Positions 41,863 to 53,703 of a stretch of DNA of 64,000 bases are shown piece by piece. The stretch is taken from assembly GCA_017999435.1 (NCBI GenBank), contig JAGNLV010000002.1, positions 310,001-374,000 of the forward strand. Direction: 5' to 3'. A model generated the notes under the pieces. It did no database searches. It was not told the DNA's origin and worked only from the letters and a program-made list of their open reading frames with translations. Made by a program: the position numbers and the translations under genes. Numbering within the stretch: position 1 is the stretch's first letter; each line of letters opens with the position of its first letter. The DNA is from Candidatus Zixiibacteriota bacterium. GTDB lineage: Bacteria; Zixibacteria; MSB-5A5; GN15; FEB-12.

Positions 41863-44800
41863 ATGATCAAATGGGGAAAGTATAGCCCTGTTTTCGTCGC
41901 CCTCGTCGCCGTTCTCGTCCTTGGGGCGGTGGCCCTCTCCGGGATTGGTAATCCACGTGATCTCGACAAAGAGCGGCGGGCGGCGGATCCGGTCAATCTG
42001 AAAGCGGCAATCAACGCGGCCCGGCCGGCGGCGCTCGATCCGTTTGAGGTCGAGAAGGCCCAGATGGAAGCCGACCTGACGGCTCGGGAAGCGGCTGAGA
42101 GCGCGGCGATGGACCAGGCGAAGGGCGAAGAGCCGGTCCGTCCGACGAGACCGTCGCGCGAGTCCGATCGTAACCGGATGGCGGGCCCGAACACGATCCT
42201 GCGGCCCGCGGTCAATTACGAGCCGCGCACCATCTTCCTGCAGGAAGACTTTGAAACCGAGATCTTCCCGCCGACCGGCTGGGATTCCATCAACACGGAT
42301 CCCGGATACGGCTGGTTTCTCGGGACGTACTCAGGCGGAGGTACGCAGTGCGCGCTGGTGACCTGGCATGCCGCCGGCTACCAGCAGGACGAGTGGTTGA
42401 TCACGCCGATGATGGACGTGTCGGGCGCCGGCAGCCTGCTGCGGCTGGAATTCGACATGTTGAAGGGGTATGACTACCCGCACGACTTCAAGGTCTACGT
42501 GTCGTTCGACGGCACGGCGTTCACCGAAATCTGGGATTCCTACGACGTTGCGTACCCGACCTTCACGTGGTACGGCGTGACGGTGGATCTGTCGGCTTAC
42601 GCCGGCGGCGCCCCGATTTGGCTGGGATTCCAGTATTACGGGATGGATGCGGACCTGTTCGGTCTGGACAATGTGGTCGTGACGGACGATGCTCCGCCGG
42701 CCGGTCGGTGCTGCTACGGGGAGCCGACAGCTCCGAACTGCCAGGATGTCACCGAAGTCGAGTGCACGGCGTTAGGCGGCAACTGGAGCGCCGGTTTGAA
42801 CTGCACGGACAATCCGTGCCCGGTGGCCGGCCCGAACGACAACTGCGCGGAAGTCACGCCGATGACGCTGCCGTATACGTTCATGGGCAACAACGAGGCG
42901 GCGACGTTCGACGACTACTGCCAGTATTTCGGCGACTACCCGAACGTCTGGATCGCGTTCACGATCACGGAATGCTCGGATATCACGATCAGCTACTGCA
43001 ACACGGCCTCGGGTTGGCTCAACGGCTGGCTGAACCTGGTCACCGACTGTGCCTGTCCGGAGGGCTCGCTGATCAGCGGCGCGACCTATGACTTCGGCTG
43101 CCCTAACGGCAATGCCAACATCTACTTCAGTCACCTGGCGGCCGGCACCTATTACTACCCGATCATGCTTGATCCGACGAACGGCGCGATCGGCGACTAC
43201 GTCGTCGACGTGACGGCCGAAGCCTGTCCGCCGGTCACCCCCGGCGACAACTGCGAAGACCCGTTCGTGGTCGCGCTGAGTTCGGCGGACCTGCCGTACA
43301 CCGTCGCAGGCCAGTACACGTGCGGCCGCATCAATGATTACGATGCGACCGTGTGCATGGGCTACTACGACGGCGGCGAAGACCTGATCGTTCGGGTCGA
43401 CGTGGCCGACGCCATGTTCGTGAACATCACGCTGGATCCGAAGGGGACGACGTGGTCGGGCATGGGCATTTCGCAGGATTGCACCTTTGCGACCTGCCTG
43501 GGGTTTGTGGGCACGGGCGGCGGAACGGCGAAGACGATCTACAACGTCCAGCTGGATCCGGGCAGCTACTACATCATGGTCGACACCTGGCCGACCCCCG
43601 ACTGTATCCCCGAACTCGACATCATCTTCGAGGAAGCGCCGCCGCCCAATCCGGGCGACAACTGCGCAAACCCGGTGAAGGTTGATATCCCGGTTCTGCC
43701 GTTTGTGGACACCAACACCACCTGCGGCCGCATCAACGACTACGCCAACACCTGCCTCGGGTCGTATGACGGCGGTGAGGACATCATCTATGAGATCACC
43801 GCGCTGGCTGATGTCACGGTGAACATCGCGATGGATCCGCAGGGCACGACCTACACCGGTTTCGCCCTGGCGGGCGACTGCGCGTTCACGACCTGCATCG
43901 GGTTCGTCACCGGTTCGGCCACGACGGTCAAGCGCCTGACCTGCGTCAATCTGACGGCGGGTTCGACGTACTACCTGATCGTCGACACCTGGCCGTCGCC
44001 CAACTGTATCCCGTCGTTCATTCTGACAATCACCGACACGACGTGCGCGGCGATCGAGAATGACCTGTGCGAGGATGCCACCGAGGTGGGCGAGGTGACC
44101 GACCTGCCGTTCTCGACCGTGGGGACATCGCACGATGGTCCGACGGGCTGTATGACGTCGCCGAACATCTGGTTCGCCTACAAGCCGTCGGCGGCCGGTC
44201 TTGCCACGATCAGCCTCTGCGGGTCGGAATACGACACGAGGCTGGGGGTCTACACCGGCACGTGCGGTGCGCTGACACAGATCGGATGCGACGACGATGC
44301 TTGCGATCCGGGTCTGCAGTCGGTCCTCTACGACATACCGGTGGATCCGGCCATGACCTACTACGTCGAGGTCGGCGGTTATTCGACGAATGTCGGCAAC
44401 GGCATTCTGAACATCACGCTGGCTCCGCCCTGCGAATTCACCTGCACGGGCGGCACGCCGGAAGGTGAGGACTGCATTGAGGACTACGCCGACGATGTAA
44501 CCAACGGCGGGTGCAATATGGATGTGCCGGTGTTCGGATCGATCGGTCCGAACGAGAAGATCTGCGGCACGTTCAGCACGTACACGCCCGACGGGTCGGC
44601 GCAGTACCGCGACACCGACTGGTACATCCTGTCGCTGGATGACTGGTACAGCGTGACGCTGAGCATCGAGACGAACTTCGATGCGGTGTTCGGCTGGATC
44701 GAGCAGATCACGCCGGGCATTGCCTCGTGCGACAACATCACCGGGTACATTGCGCCGTACCTCGCGGTGGGCGATTGCGAGCCGAGCGCTCTTGAGCCGC

Positions 44801-45912
44801 TCACGCTCGCCCCCGGCGATTACCTCATCTTCGTCTCCGGCCAGACGTACACCGGCTTCCCGTGCTCGATGGGTCCGTGGGAGTACGCGCTGACGGCGAC
44901 CTCCGTGCCGGCCGAGCCGACTCCGTGCGCGGCCAGCGGCGGATGCGATGAGTACATCTCGCAGGTGCAGATCGGGACGATCGACAATTCGTCCGATTGC
45001 ACCGAGTACGGCGACTACACCGCCATCTCGACCGACGTCGAAGTGGGCGGCAGCTACGCGATCACCGTCACCAACGGCAGCGGGTACTCGTCCGACCAGT
45101 GCGGCGTCTGGATCGACTGGAACGACGACGTGGTCTTTGACGCCTCCGAGATGGTCACTCTGGATGTTTCCACCGGCGTCGGTCCGTACACCGGCACGGT
45201 GGTGGTTCCGGAAGGGGCCGTTGAGGGCGGTGTGACGATGCGTGTCCGCATCATGTACACCGGGACGCTCGCGCCGTGTGGGACGACGAGCTATGGCGAG
45301 GTCGAGGACTACACGCTGAACGTCGGCGGCGCTGCGCCGACATTCATGGTGGCGCCAGACCCGATTCTCGTGCTCGAGAAATTCGCGTTGAACCCGACCT
45401 GGGGCGACGTGTACATCGGCGACGGTGCGCTTCCGGACGGCGCCGCGGCCGCCATGGAGAACATCACCGTGGCGCTCGGCGGCTGCCCGGTCACGGTTGG
45501 CGTGACGCAGGTTATTCCGGGCGGTGTCGGCGAAATCCCGGGCGACGTCATGGACGTGAAGTTCTCGCTGAAGGAGTATGTCCTCTGCGAGGAGGCGCGC
45601 CAGGGCGGCCTGATCTGGGACGACATCGACTCGTTCTTTGACGTGTTCTACGAGATCGACGGGGTGCCGGGAACGTTGAACCTGCAGGTTGTTGTGCGGG
45701 GACACCGGTCGGGCGACCTGAATCTCGACGGCAACGTCAATGTGACTGACCTGACGATGTTCGTTTCGTACCTGTTCCGCGGCGGCGACGCTCCGCTGGA
45801 GCCGGCCGTGGCGAACGTCGATGCTTCACCGAATCAGACCCCGAACGTGGCTGATCTGACCTACATGATCGGCTACATGTTCCGCGGCGGTCCGATGTTG
45901 AAGCACCAGTAA
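41863..45912 (+). CDS. Large secreted multidomain protein with C-terminal type I dockerin
   Basis: A 1349-residue exported protein with an amino-terminal signal segment (residues 5-27). Residues about 125-277 resemble a choice-of-anchor J/MAM-like domain (EDFETEIFPPTGW to FGLDNVVV). Residues about 325-1018 are five Cys-rich pre-peptidase-like units; units 2 and 3 are close repeats (TCGRINDY, YDGGED, DTWP). Residues about 1022-1155 are a GEVED domain (WIDWNDDVVFD; YGEVEDYTL). Residues 1284-1349 are a dockerin with DLNLDGNVNVTDL and NVADLTYMIGYMFRGG. It is probably on or shed from the cell surface; no cohesin is in the window. Confidence 0.88.
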   Translation: MIKWGKYSPVFVALVAVLVLGAVALSGIGNPRDLDKERRAADPVNLKAAINAARPAALDPFEVEKAQMEADLTAREAAESAAMDQAKGEEPVRPTRPSRESDRNRMAGPNTILRPAVNYEPRTIFLQEDFETEIFPPTGWDSINTDPGYGWFLGTYSGGGTQCALVTWHAAGYQQDEWLITPMMDVSGAGSLLRLEFDMLKGYDYPHDFKVYVSFDGTAFTEIWDSYDVAYPTFTWYGVTVDLSAYAGGAPIWLGFQYYGMDADLFGLDNVVVTDDAPPAGRCCYGEPTAPNCQDVTEVECTALGGNWSAGLNCTDNPCPVAGPNDNCAEVTPMTLPYTFMGNNEAATFDDYCQYFGDYPNVWIAFTITECSDITISYCNTASGWLNGWLNLVTDCACPEGSLISGATYDFGCPNGNANIYFSHLAAGTYYYPIMLDPTNGAIGDYVVDVTAEACPPVTPGDNCEDPFVVALSSADLPYTVAGQYTCGRINDYDATVCMGYYDGGEDLIVRVDVADAMFVNITLDPKGTTWSGMGISQDCTFATCLGFVGTGGGTAKTIYNVQLDPGSYYIMVDTWPTPDCIPELDIIFEEAPPPNPGDNCANPVKVDIPVLPFVDTNTTCGRINDYANTCLGSYDGGEDIIYEITALADVTVNIAMDPQGTTYTGFALAGDCAFTTCIGFVTGSATTVKRLTCVNLTAGSTYYLIVDTWPSPNCIPSFILTITDTTCAAIENDLCEDATEVGEVTDLPFSTVGTSHDGPTGCMTSPNIWFAYKPSAAGLATISLCGSEYDTRLGVYTGTCGALTQIGCDDDACDPGLQSVLYDIPVDPAMTYYVEVGGYSTNVGNGILNITLAPPCEFTCTGGTPEGEDCIEDYADDVTNGGCNMDVPVFGSIGPNEKICGTFSTYTPDGSAQYRDTDWYILSLDDWYSVTLSIETNFDAVFGWIEQITPGIASCDNITGYIAPYLAVGDCEPSALEPLTLAPGDYLIFVSGQTYTGFPCSMGPWEYALTATSVPAEPTPCAASGGCDEYISQVQIGTIDNSSDCTEYGDYTAISTDVEVGGSYAITVTNGSGYSSDQCGVWIDWNDDVVFDASEMVTLDVSTGVGPYTGTVVVPEGAVEGGVTMRVRIMYTGTLAPCGTTSYGEVEDYTLNVGGAAPTFMVAPDPILVLEKFALNPTWGDVYIGDGALPDGAAAAMENITVALGGCPVTVGVTQVIPGGVGEIPGDVMDVKFSLKEYVLCEEARQGGLIWDDIDSFFDVFYEIDGVPGTLNLQVVVRGHRSGDLNLDGNVNVTDLTMFVSYLFRGGDAPLEPAVANVDASPNQTPNVADLTYMIGYMFRGGPMLKHQ

Positions 45913-45940
45913 GACTTGTCGCGTAAAGCGCGAGTCACAA

Positions 45941-45969
45941 CCCGCCGGCGTCAGGCCGGCGGGTTTTTT
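45941..45969 (+). terminator. Terminator of the dockerin gene
   Basis: 9-bp stem CCCGCCGGC / GCCGGCGGG, GTCAG loop, then TTTTTT. The hairpin reaches into the last codons of the convergent mutM gene (stop at 45951). Confidence 0.9.
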
Positions 45970-46844
45970 CTTGGCAGCCCCGGGGCGGCCTCACCCGCCC
46001 GCTGGCACCGCGGGCAGAAGTGGGCCGACCGGGCGCCGATCTTCCGCCGCACAATCGCCGCCCCGCACCGCCCGCACGGTTTCCCCTCGCGCCCGTAGAC
46101 CTGGAGGCGGCTCTGGAAGCGGCCGGGCCGGCCGTTCACCCCGGAGTAGCTGTCCACCGAGGTACCCATGAGGTGGATGGCGCGGCGCAGGAGCCGCACG
46201 ATGTGGGTGTGAAGCTCGCGCAGTTTGCGCCGCGACACGGCGGTGGTCAGGCGGAGCGGGTGGAGGCGGGCGGCGTAGAGCGCCTCGTCGGCGTAGATGT
46301 TGCCGATCCCGGCGAGGAACGACTGGTCGAGGAGGGCGGCTTTGATCCGGCGGGGGCGGCGGCGGCAGAGGGCGGCGAAGTCGTCCGCCGACAGCGCCGA
46401 CGGCTCGGGGCCGAGCGCGCGCAGTCCCTCCTGGAGGTCGAGCTCGTCGTCGGGGTACAGCCGCCACCGGCCGAACCGGCGGTAGTCGTTGAAGCGCAGG
46501 TGGTGTCCGTCGTCGGCGCCGGCTTCGGGGAGGAAGTCGACGATAACGAGGTCGTGCGCGGCGATCGGTTCGGTCCGGGGCAGCCAGAGGAAGCGGCCGG
46601 TCATTTTCAGGTGGACCCAGAGGGTGCGGCGGCCGGCGAGGCGGATGAGGATGTTCTTGCCGCGCCGGTCGACGGACTCGATCCGCCGGCCTCTCAGGGC
46701 CTCGTCCAGAAACCGCGCGCCGAGCGAGGGGCTGACGGTGACGGAGGATTTAGGCGCGCGGACGGTCACCCGGCCGATGGTGCGGCCGACCACGACGCGG
46801 CGCAGGCCGCGGCAGACGACTTCAACCTCGGGGAGTTCGGGCAT
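45951..46844 (-). CDS. mutM: Formamidopyrimidine-DNA glycosylase (Fpg/MutM)
   Basis: Base-excision repair glycosylase/AP lyase removing 8-oxoguanine and formamidopyrimidines. The 297-residue product begins PELPEVEVVCRGL (Pro1 nucleophile, Glu2), has HLKMTGRF, the LAGIGNIYADEALYAARLHP helix-two-turn-helix region, and the zinc finger CGRCGAAIVRRKIGARS followed by HFCPRC. All catalytic and DNA-intercalating regions are present. It follows uvrA on the same strand with a 35-base gap, a repair operon. Confidence 0.95.
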   Translation of the reverse strand: MPELPEVEVVCRGLRRVVVGRTIGRVTVRAPKSSVTVSPSLGARFLDEALRGRRIESVDRRGKNILIRLAGRRTLWVHLKMTGRFLWLPRTEPIAAHDLVIVDFLPEAGADDGHHLRFNDYRRFGRWRLYPDDELDLQEGLRALGPEPSALSADDFAALCRRRPRRIKAALLDQSFLAGIGNIYADEALYAARLHPLRLTTAVSRRKLRELHTHIVRLLRRAIHLMGTSVDSYSGVNGRPGRFQSRLQVYGREGKPCGRCGAAIVRRKIGARSAHFCPRCQRAGEAAPGLPRKNPPA

Positions 46845-46879
46845 GGTTCACCTCGGGGCGGCGCCGGAGGCCGTCCGAC

Positions 46880-49780
<2,901 letters not shown>

Positions 49781-49808
49781 CGGCATCTCCGATTTTGTGT
49801 CAACCCGT

Positions 49809-49837
49809 AATATACTACACCGGTTCCCCGCCGCCAA
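49809..49837 (-). promoter_or_regulatory. Promoter of uvrA-mutM
   Basis: Minus strand: TTGGCG (49832-49837), 17-base spacer, TATATT (49809-49814), about 28 bases upstream of the chosen uvrA start. Confidence 0.6.
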
Positions 49838-49939
49838 CGGCGACTTCGATTTCGCCATCACATTATGCGGGCCGCCGCTACCAGAGCCCGCCTGGCCCGG
49901 CCAAGCGCAAGGACGCCGGAGCGAGGGGAGGAAAGCTCC

Positions 49940-49968
49940 TTGACCGGGCGCGGGCGGTGTGCTAAATT
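49940..49968 (+). promoter_or_regulatory. Leaderless-type promoter of the methyltransferase
   Basis: TTGACC (49940-49945), 17-base spacer, TAAATT (49963-49968), then six bases to the ATG at 49975. Confidence 0.7.
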
Positions 49969-49974
49969 CGGGTC

Positions 49975-50580
49975 ATGTCGCACGATAAGCATCAGGAATT
50001 CTTCGACCGGCTGGCGGCGGAATGGGACCTCATGTTCACCGCGGTGGATCTTGAGTTCCTCCAGCATATTGTTGACCAGCTTGATATTAGGCAGGGCTGG
50101 GACATCCTGGATCTCGGTTGCGGCACCGGAGTATTGTTCGACATGCTGCGGCGTCGGGTGGGCGAGACCGGATCTGTCACAGGGGTGGATTTTTCGTTTC
50201 AGATGGCTCAGCGGGCGAACCTTAATTTCCCCTTTCCCAATGTCGCGGTGGTTGATGCCGACGCGCAGATGCTGCCGTTTCGGGACAGTGCCTTCGACAT
50301 GGCCGTCGCGTTTTCGGCCTTTCCGCATTTCTCCGACCAGCAGAAAGCGCTCCTGGAGACCCATCGGGTGCTCAAGCCGAGAGCCCGTTTCTACATTATT
50401 CACCTGGAGTCCTCCCGGGATTTGAACCAGCTCCACCAGCGGATCGGCGGGGCGGTGGCGTCCGACCTGATTCCGCCGGGGGAGCGGTTGCGGGAGATGT
50501 TCAGCACGAGCAAGTTTGTCGAGGTGACCATCGAGGACCATCCGGGCCTGTACCTCGCGACGGCGATGAATCTGAAGTAG
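49975..50580 (+). CDS. Class I SAM-dependent methyltransferase
   Basis: A 201-residue methyltransferase. Motif I is ILDLGCGTGVLFDML (SAM site), followed by VTGVDFSFQMAQRA and the VVDADAQMLPFRDSAFD motif (UbiE/Methyltransf_11 style). The carboxy end has ESSRDLNQLHQRIGG. Substrate unknown. It overlaps functionally with the next gene only by position (seven-base gap), a small-molecule transporter S component, so a corrinoid, quinone or cofactor methylation is possible. Confidence 0.88.
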   Translation: MSHDKHQEFFDRLAAEWDLMFTAVDLEFLQHIVDQLDIRQGWDILDLGCGTGVLFDMLRRRVGETGSVTGVDFSFQMAQRANLNFPFPNVAVVDADAQMLPFRDSAFDMAVAFSAFPHFSDQQKALLETHRVLKPRARFYIIHLESSRDLNQLHQRIGGAVASDLIPPGERLREMFSTSKFVEVTIEDHPGLYLATAMNLK

Positions 50581-50587
50581 TCTATCG

Positions 50588-51151
50588 GTGTCACCAACTA
50601 CCGCCAGGACCCGATTCGTGGCGCACTCGGCGCTCTACCTTGCGCTGGCGGTGCTTTTGCCGATCGGGTTCCACGCGCTGGGGGTGGCCGGGCGGATTTT
50701 CCTGCCGATGCACTTTCCCATTCTGCTGGCCGGGTTTCTGGCCGGGCCGGCGGCCGGCGTGGTGGTGGGGCTGCTGGCGCCGGGGTTGTCGCACCTGCTC
50801 ACCGGCATGCCGCCGACCTACGCGGTGCCGCTCATGTCGCTGGAACTGCCCATGTACGGTCTGGCGGCGGGGATTGCCTACCGCCGGCTTCACCTGAATA
50901 TCTACATCGCGCTCGTTGCGGCGATGATCGTGGGGCGGCTGATGTTCGGGCTGGGGTTGCTCGTGCTCGGTCTGTTCATGAATCTCCCCTACAACGCGGC
51001 CCAGTTCTTCTCCGCCGGCGGGGCGATCGTCACGGGTCTGCCGGGGATGGCCGTCCAGATACTGCTGATTCCGCTGATCGTGGCCGCGGTGCGGCGGGAG
51101 CGCACCCGCCCGGCGCCCGGAGAAGCCGCGGCCGCGCCGGACAAGCCGTAG
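50588..51151 (+). CDS. Membrane protein resembling an ECF transporter S component
   Basis: A 187-residue protein with five or six membrane helices. It begins at a GTG (50588) seven bases after the methyltransferase. HFPILLAGFLAGPAAGVVVGL with LLTGMPPTYAVPLMSLELP followed by YGLAAGIAYRR resembles BioY/ThiT-like ECF S components that bind vitamins or cofactors. The tail is Ala/Pro rich. A shared T-A module is not present in the window, as in group II ECF systems. Substrate unknown. Confidence 0.7.
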   Translation: MSPTTARTRFVAHSALYLALAVLLPIGFHALGVAGRIFLPMHFPILLAGFLAGPAAGVVVGLLAPGLSHLLTGMPPTYAVPLMSLELPMYGLAAGIAYRRLHLNIYIALVAAMIVGRLMFGLGLLVLGLFMNLPYNAAQFFSAGGAIVTGLPGMAVQILLIPLIVAAVRRERTRPAPGEAAAAPDKP

Positions 51152-51163
51152 GGCCGCGCACTT

Positions 51164-51721
51164 TCAGAGAATGAGCAGCGGGGCGACCGCCTCGTGCAGG
51201 GCCGCCCGGTAGTGCAGGCCACCGACCTCCAGCGAGCGCATGATGCGGCCGAAGGTTTCAAATTCCGCCGGTTGCGCCAGGCGGACCTCCCGAATTTCGC
51301 GGGTGTCGGTGAACCGGAAATCGCCGCTTTCGAAGCGGGCCTGGAACACGTACGACCGCCAGGGAATGTCGCCATCGGTGTGGGTGAAGGTGACGCGCGA
51401 TATGAGGAGGAAGCGTTCCAGCGCGAGAGCCGCGCCGGTCTCCTCCATCGCCTCGCGGGCGATCCCCTCTTCGAACGACTCGCCGGGGTGCAGGCCGCCG
51501 GAGGGGGCGCGGTACAAACCGGGCGGGTAGTGGTGTTTGGCGATCACCACGATCCGCCCGTCTTTGACGATGTACATCGTCGCATCGTGCTCGCGCTGGA
51601 ACCGCTGGGAGGAGCGGATGAAGGCGTGCTCGCGGGCGGACACGGGAAAGGTGAACGCGGTTTCGCCGGGCCGCCCGTAGCGGGCGGCCATGGCCTCGAC
51701 CATCGCGGGGGTGACGTACAT
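51164..51721 (-). CDS. Nudix hydrolase
   Basis: A 185-residue Nudix enzyme hydrolysing nucleoside-diphosphate derivatives. The Nudix box reads GLHPGESFEEGIAREAMEET (GX5EX7REUXEEXGU) with GA following, so metal ligands are present. Flanking strands (MYIVKDGRIVVIAKHHYPPGLY; FLLISRVTFTHTDGD) give a normal fold. Substrate unknown. It follows the M24 peptidase by 38 bases on the minus strand. Confidence 0.9.
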   Translation of the reverse strand: MYVTPAMVEAMAARYGRPGETAFTFPVSAREHAFIRSSQRFQREHDATMYIVKDGRIVVIAKHHYPPGLYRAPSGGLHPGESFEEGIAREAMEETGAALALERFLLISRVTFTHTDGDIPWRSYVFQARFESGDFRFTDTREIREVRLAQPAEFETFGRIMRSLEVGGLHYRAALHEAVAPLLIL

Positions 51722-51759
51722 GCGGTTGTCCGGTCGGCGAGTTCCTTGCGGCTCGCCGG

Positions 51760-52935
51760 CTACGAAAACAGAGGGATAATCTCCTTCTGCAGCGGCAGCG
51801 TCGTGACCTCGGCTCCCTCATGGCCGATGAGTACATCGATTTCGGTGCGCAGGCCGCAGGCGTCGGTGTAGATTCCCGGCTCGATCGAGAAGAGGTGTCC
51901 CTTGCGGAGCTTGCGGCTGTCCTCGGTTTCGAGATTGTCGATATTCGGTCCCGGGCCGTGCTCGGACGAGGTGATCGAGTGGCCGGTGCGGTGGGTGAAA
52001 TACTGGCCGTAGCCGGCCTTGTCGATGACCCCCCGGCAGACATCGTCGACATCCGCGCCGCGGACCGGCTTGGTTTCGATGTTGCGCCGAACGTAGTCGA
52101 CGGCGGCGTCCCGGGCCTCCGCCAGCACCGCGAACATGTCGCGGTAGGTCTGCGGAATCTCGGCGGCCGTTCCCGCAAAGGCCATCCAGGTGATGTCGCC
52201 GTACACGCCATCCTCCCGGTTCAACTTCGCCCAGAGATCAAGGAGGATCAGCTGTCCTTTCCGGACGGGGGCGCAGTGCTCCGGGGTCGGCTCGTAGTGG
52301 GGGTTGCCCGCGTTGGCGTGGACGGCGCAAATCGGGGAGCTGTCGGTGGTCATATCATAGGCGCGGAACTGCCGGAGCATGAACTGGACGACGTCGTATT
52401 CGGTCAGGGGCGTTCCCTCGGCCAGGCTCGCGCGGATGTGAGCGAGCGTCTTTTCCTTGATCTCCAGCAGGTTGCGGGCGGCCATGCGGTGGGTGGCGAT
52501 CTGCTCGACGCCGAGGGCGGCCTGGAAATGGGCCACCAGGTTGGCCGACGAGAGCACCTCGATCCCCAGGTCGCGCACCAATTCGACGGTACCGGCGTCG
52601 ACCAGGCCGATATACGGCAGCCGCCCTTTGGGAGCATACTCCATGGCGACCCGGGAGACGCTGGAGAGCACGCGGGCGAGTTCTTTCTCCAGCGCCTTGT
52701 AGCCGGAGAAGACGATCTTGCGGCCGGGGAGGGCGGCGAAGCGATCCTGTTCGATGGCGTGGACGAGCGCCGTCGGTTCTCCGATGGCGGGGATGAAGTA
52801 GAAGGAGCGGCGCGTAATCATCCCCTTCAGGCCGAGCATCTCAATCGCGATGGTGTTGCGGCCGTGGAAGTCGGCCAGGAGCCATCCATCGAGTTCGTGG
52901 TTGCCGAGGTAGGTTTGAATAGCCTCGATGTCCAT
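51760..52935 (-). CDS. M24-family metallopeptidase (Xaa-Pro aminopeptidase-like)
   Basis: A 391-residue protein. The carboxy half is a pita-bread domain with all five metal ligands: Asp in LILLDLWAKL, Asp in YGDITW, His in HRTGHSI, Glu in FSIEPGIY and Glu in RTEIDVL. The amino half is the creatinase-type accessory domain. Likely a cytoplasmic aminopeptidase P or prolidase. Start ATG 52935. It is divergent from the 53080 gene. Confidence 0.9.
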   Translation of the reverse strand: MDIEAIQTYLGNHELDGWLLADFHGRNTIAIEMLGLKGMITRRSFYFIPAIGEPTALVHAIEQDRFAALPGRKIVFSGYKALEKELARVLSSVSRVAMEYAPKGRLPYIGLVDAGTVELVRDLGIEVLSSANLVAHFQAALGVEQIATHRMAARNLLEIKEKTLAHIRASLAEGTPLTEYDVVQFMLRQFRAYDMTTDSSPICAVHANAGNPHYEPTPEHCAPVRKGQLILLDLWAKLNREDGVYGDITWMAFAGTAAEIPQTYRDMFAVLAEARDAAVDYVRRNIETKPVRGADVDDVCRGVIDKAGYGQYFTHRTGHSITSSEHGPGPNIDNLETEDSRKLRKGHLFSIEPGIYTDACGLRTEIDVLIGHEGAEVTTLPLQKEIIPLFS

Positions 52936-53024
52936 GGGTCAGACCTTTCGCAGCGTGAGCGGTTGTTGGGTGCCAGTATAATGCATGGGGGGTGGGGTTG
53001 TCGACCGTTATTTGGCCGCCGCTC

Positions 53025-53077
53025 TTGACGCGTCGGGCCGAGCGATCTACCTTGCCGGTGACAGCGGGGGCTGTCAC
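53025..53077 (+). promoter_or_regulatory. Promoter and start-proximal hairpin of the P-loop ATPase gene
   Basis: TTGACG (53025-53030), 17-base spacer, TACCTT (53048-53053). A perfect 8-bp hairpin follows, GTGACAGC / GCTGTCAC (53058-53077) with a GGGG loop, ending two bases before the ATG at 53080. No Shine-Dalgarno outside the stem. Confidence 0.55.
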
Positions 53078-53079
53078 GT

Positions 53080-53634
53080 ATGTCCGAACCAGTGCGGATC
53101 GTCATCACCGGGGCGCCGGCCTCCGGCAAGACCAAGTTTTTCGAGCGGCTGCGCGGGCACCCCTCGCTGAGCGATTTCCTCTTTTTCGAGGAGCTCGCCC
53201 GGCGACTGCTGGTCGAGGATGCCGGCTACCGCGAACGCCCGGCCGATTTCCACCGCGAGATCTATCGCCGCCAGCGGGCCCGCGAGGACGCCGCGCCGAG
53301 ACGGTCGTTCATCACCGACCGCGGCACGGCCGACGCCTTCGCCTTCCACCCGGAGACGGCTGCGGAGGTCGGCACGACGCCGGCCGCCGAGTACCGGCGG
53401 TACACCGGGGTCATCCAGCTCGGCACGGCCGCCGCGCTGGGGCCGGAGTACTACCAGGCGGACGAAGTCCGCATCGAGCCGATCGCGGCGGTGCTGGCTC
53501 TCGAGCGGCAGATCCGGTCGGTCTGGGAGCGGCACCCGGGTTACCAATTTGTCCCGGCGCGGGAATCGGTGGACGAAAAATACGCGGTTTTCGTGGAGAT
53601 CGTGTGCCGGCTGGCCGGAAAAACACCGGTTTAA
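53080..53634 (+). CDS. P-loop ATPase (AAA_28 / nucleoside-kinase-like)
   Basis: A 184-residue protein beginning RIVITGAPASGKTKFFERL (Walker A), then FFEELARRLL, SFITDRGTADAFAF and an acidic ending. The wording resembles AAA_28 proteins, small kinase-like NTPases of unknown substrate. Position between an M24 peptidase (divergent) and an M1-like gene gives no clue to its role. Confidence 0.8.
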   Translation: MSEPVRIVITGAPASGKTKFFERLRGHPSLSDFLFFEELARRLLVEDAGYRERPADFHREIYRRQRAREDAAPRRSFITDRGTADAFAFHPETAAEVGTTPAAEYRRYTGVIQLGTAAALGPEYYQADEVRIEPIAAVLALERQIRSVWERHPGYQFVPARESVDEKYAVFVEIVCRLAGKTPV

Positions 53635-53635
53635 T

Positions 53636-53665
53636 TTGACAGCGGGGGGGATCCTGGCGTTTATA
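53636..53665 (+). promoter_or_regulatory. Promoter of the M1-like gene
   Basis: TTGACA (53636-53641), 18-base spacer, TTTATA (53660-53665); GAGGGAG lies just upstream of the ATG at 53704. Confidence 0.6.
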
Positions 53666-53703
53666 AGATACTGAAAGACAGGGACTAAAATGTCGAGGGA
53701 GCT

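Noticed and set aside
43237-44030. Repeated DNA about 400 bases apart
   Set aside because: Two homologous protein units of the dockerin protein, not a mobile or direct-repeat element.
42772-45705. 977-codon open frame opposite the dockerin gene
   Set aside because: Composition of a GC3 shadow (R, V, A, D, H rich); no domain; the plus-strand reading has clear domains.
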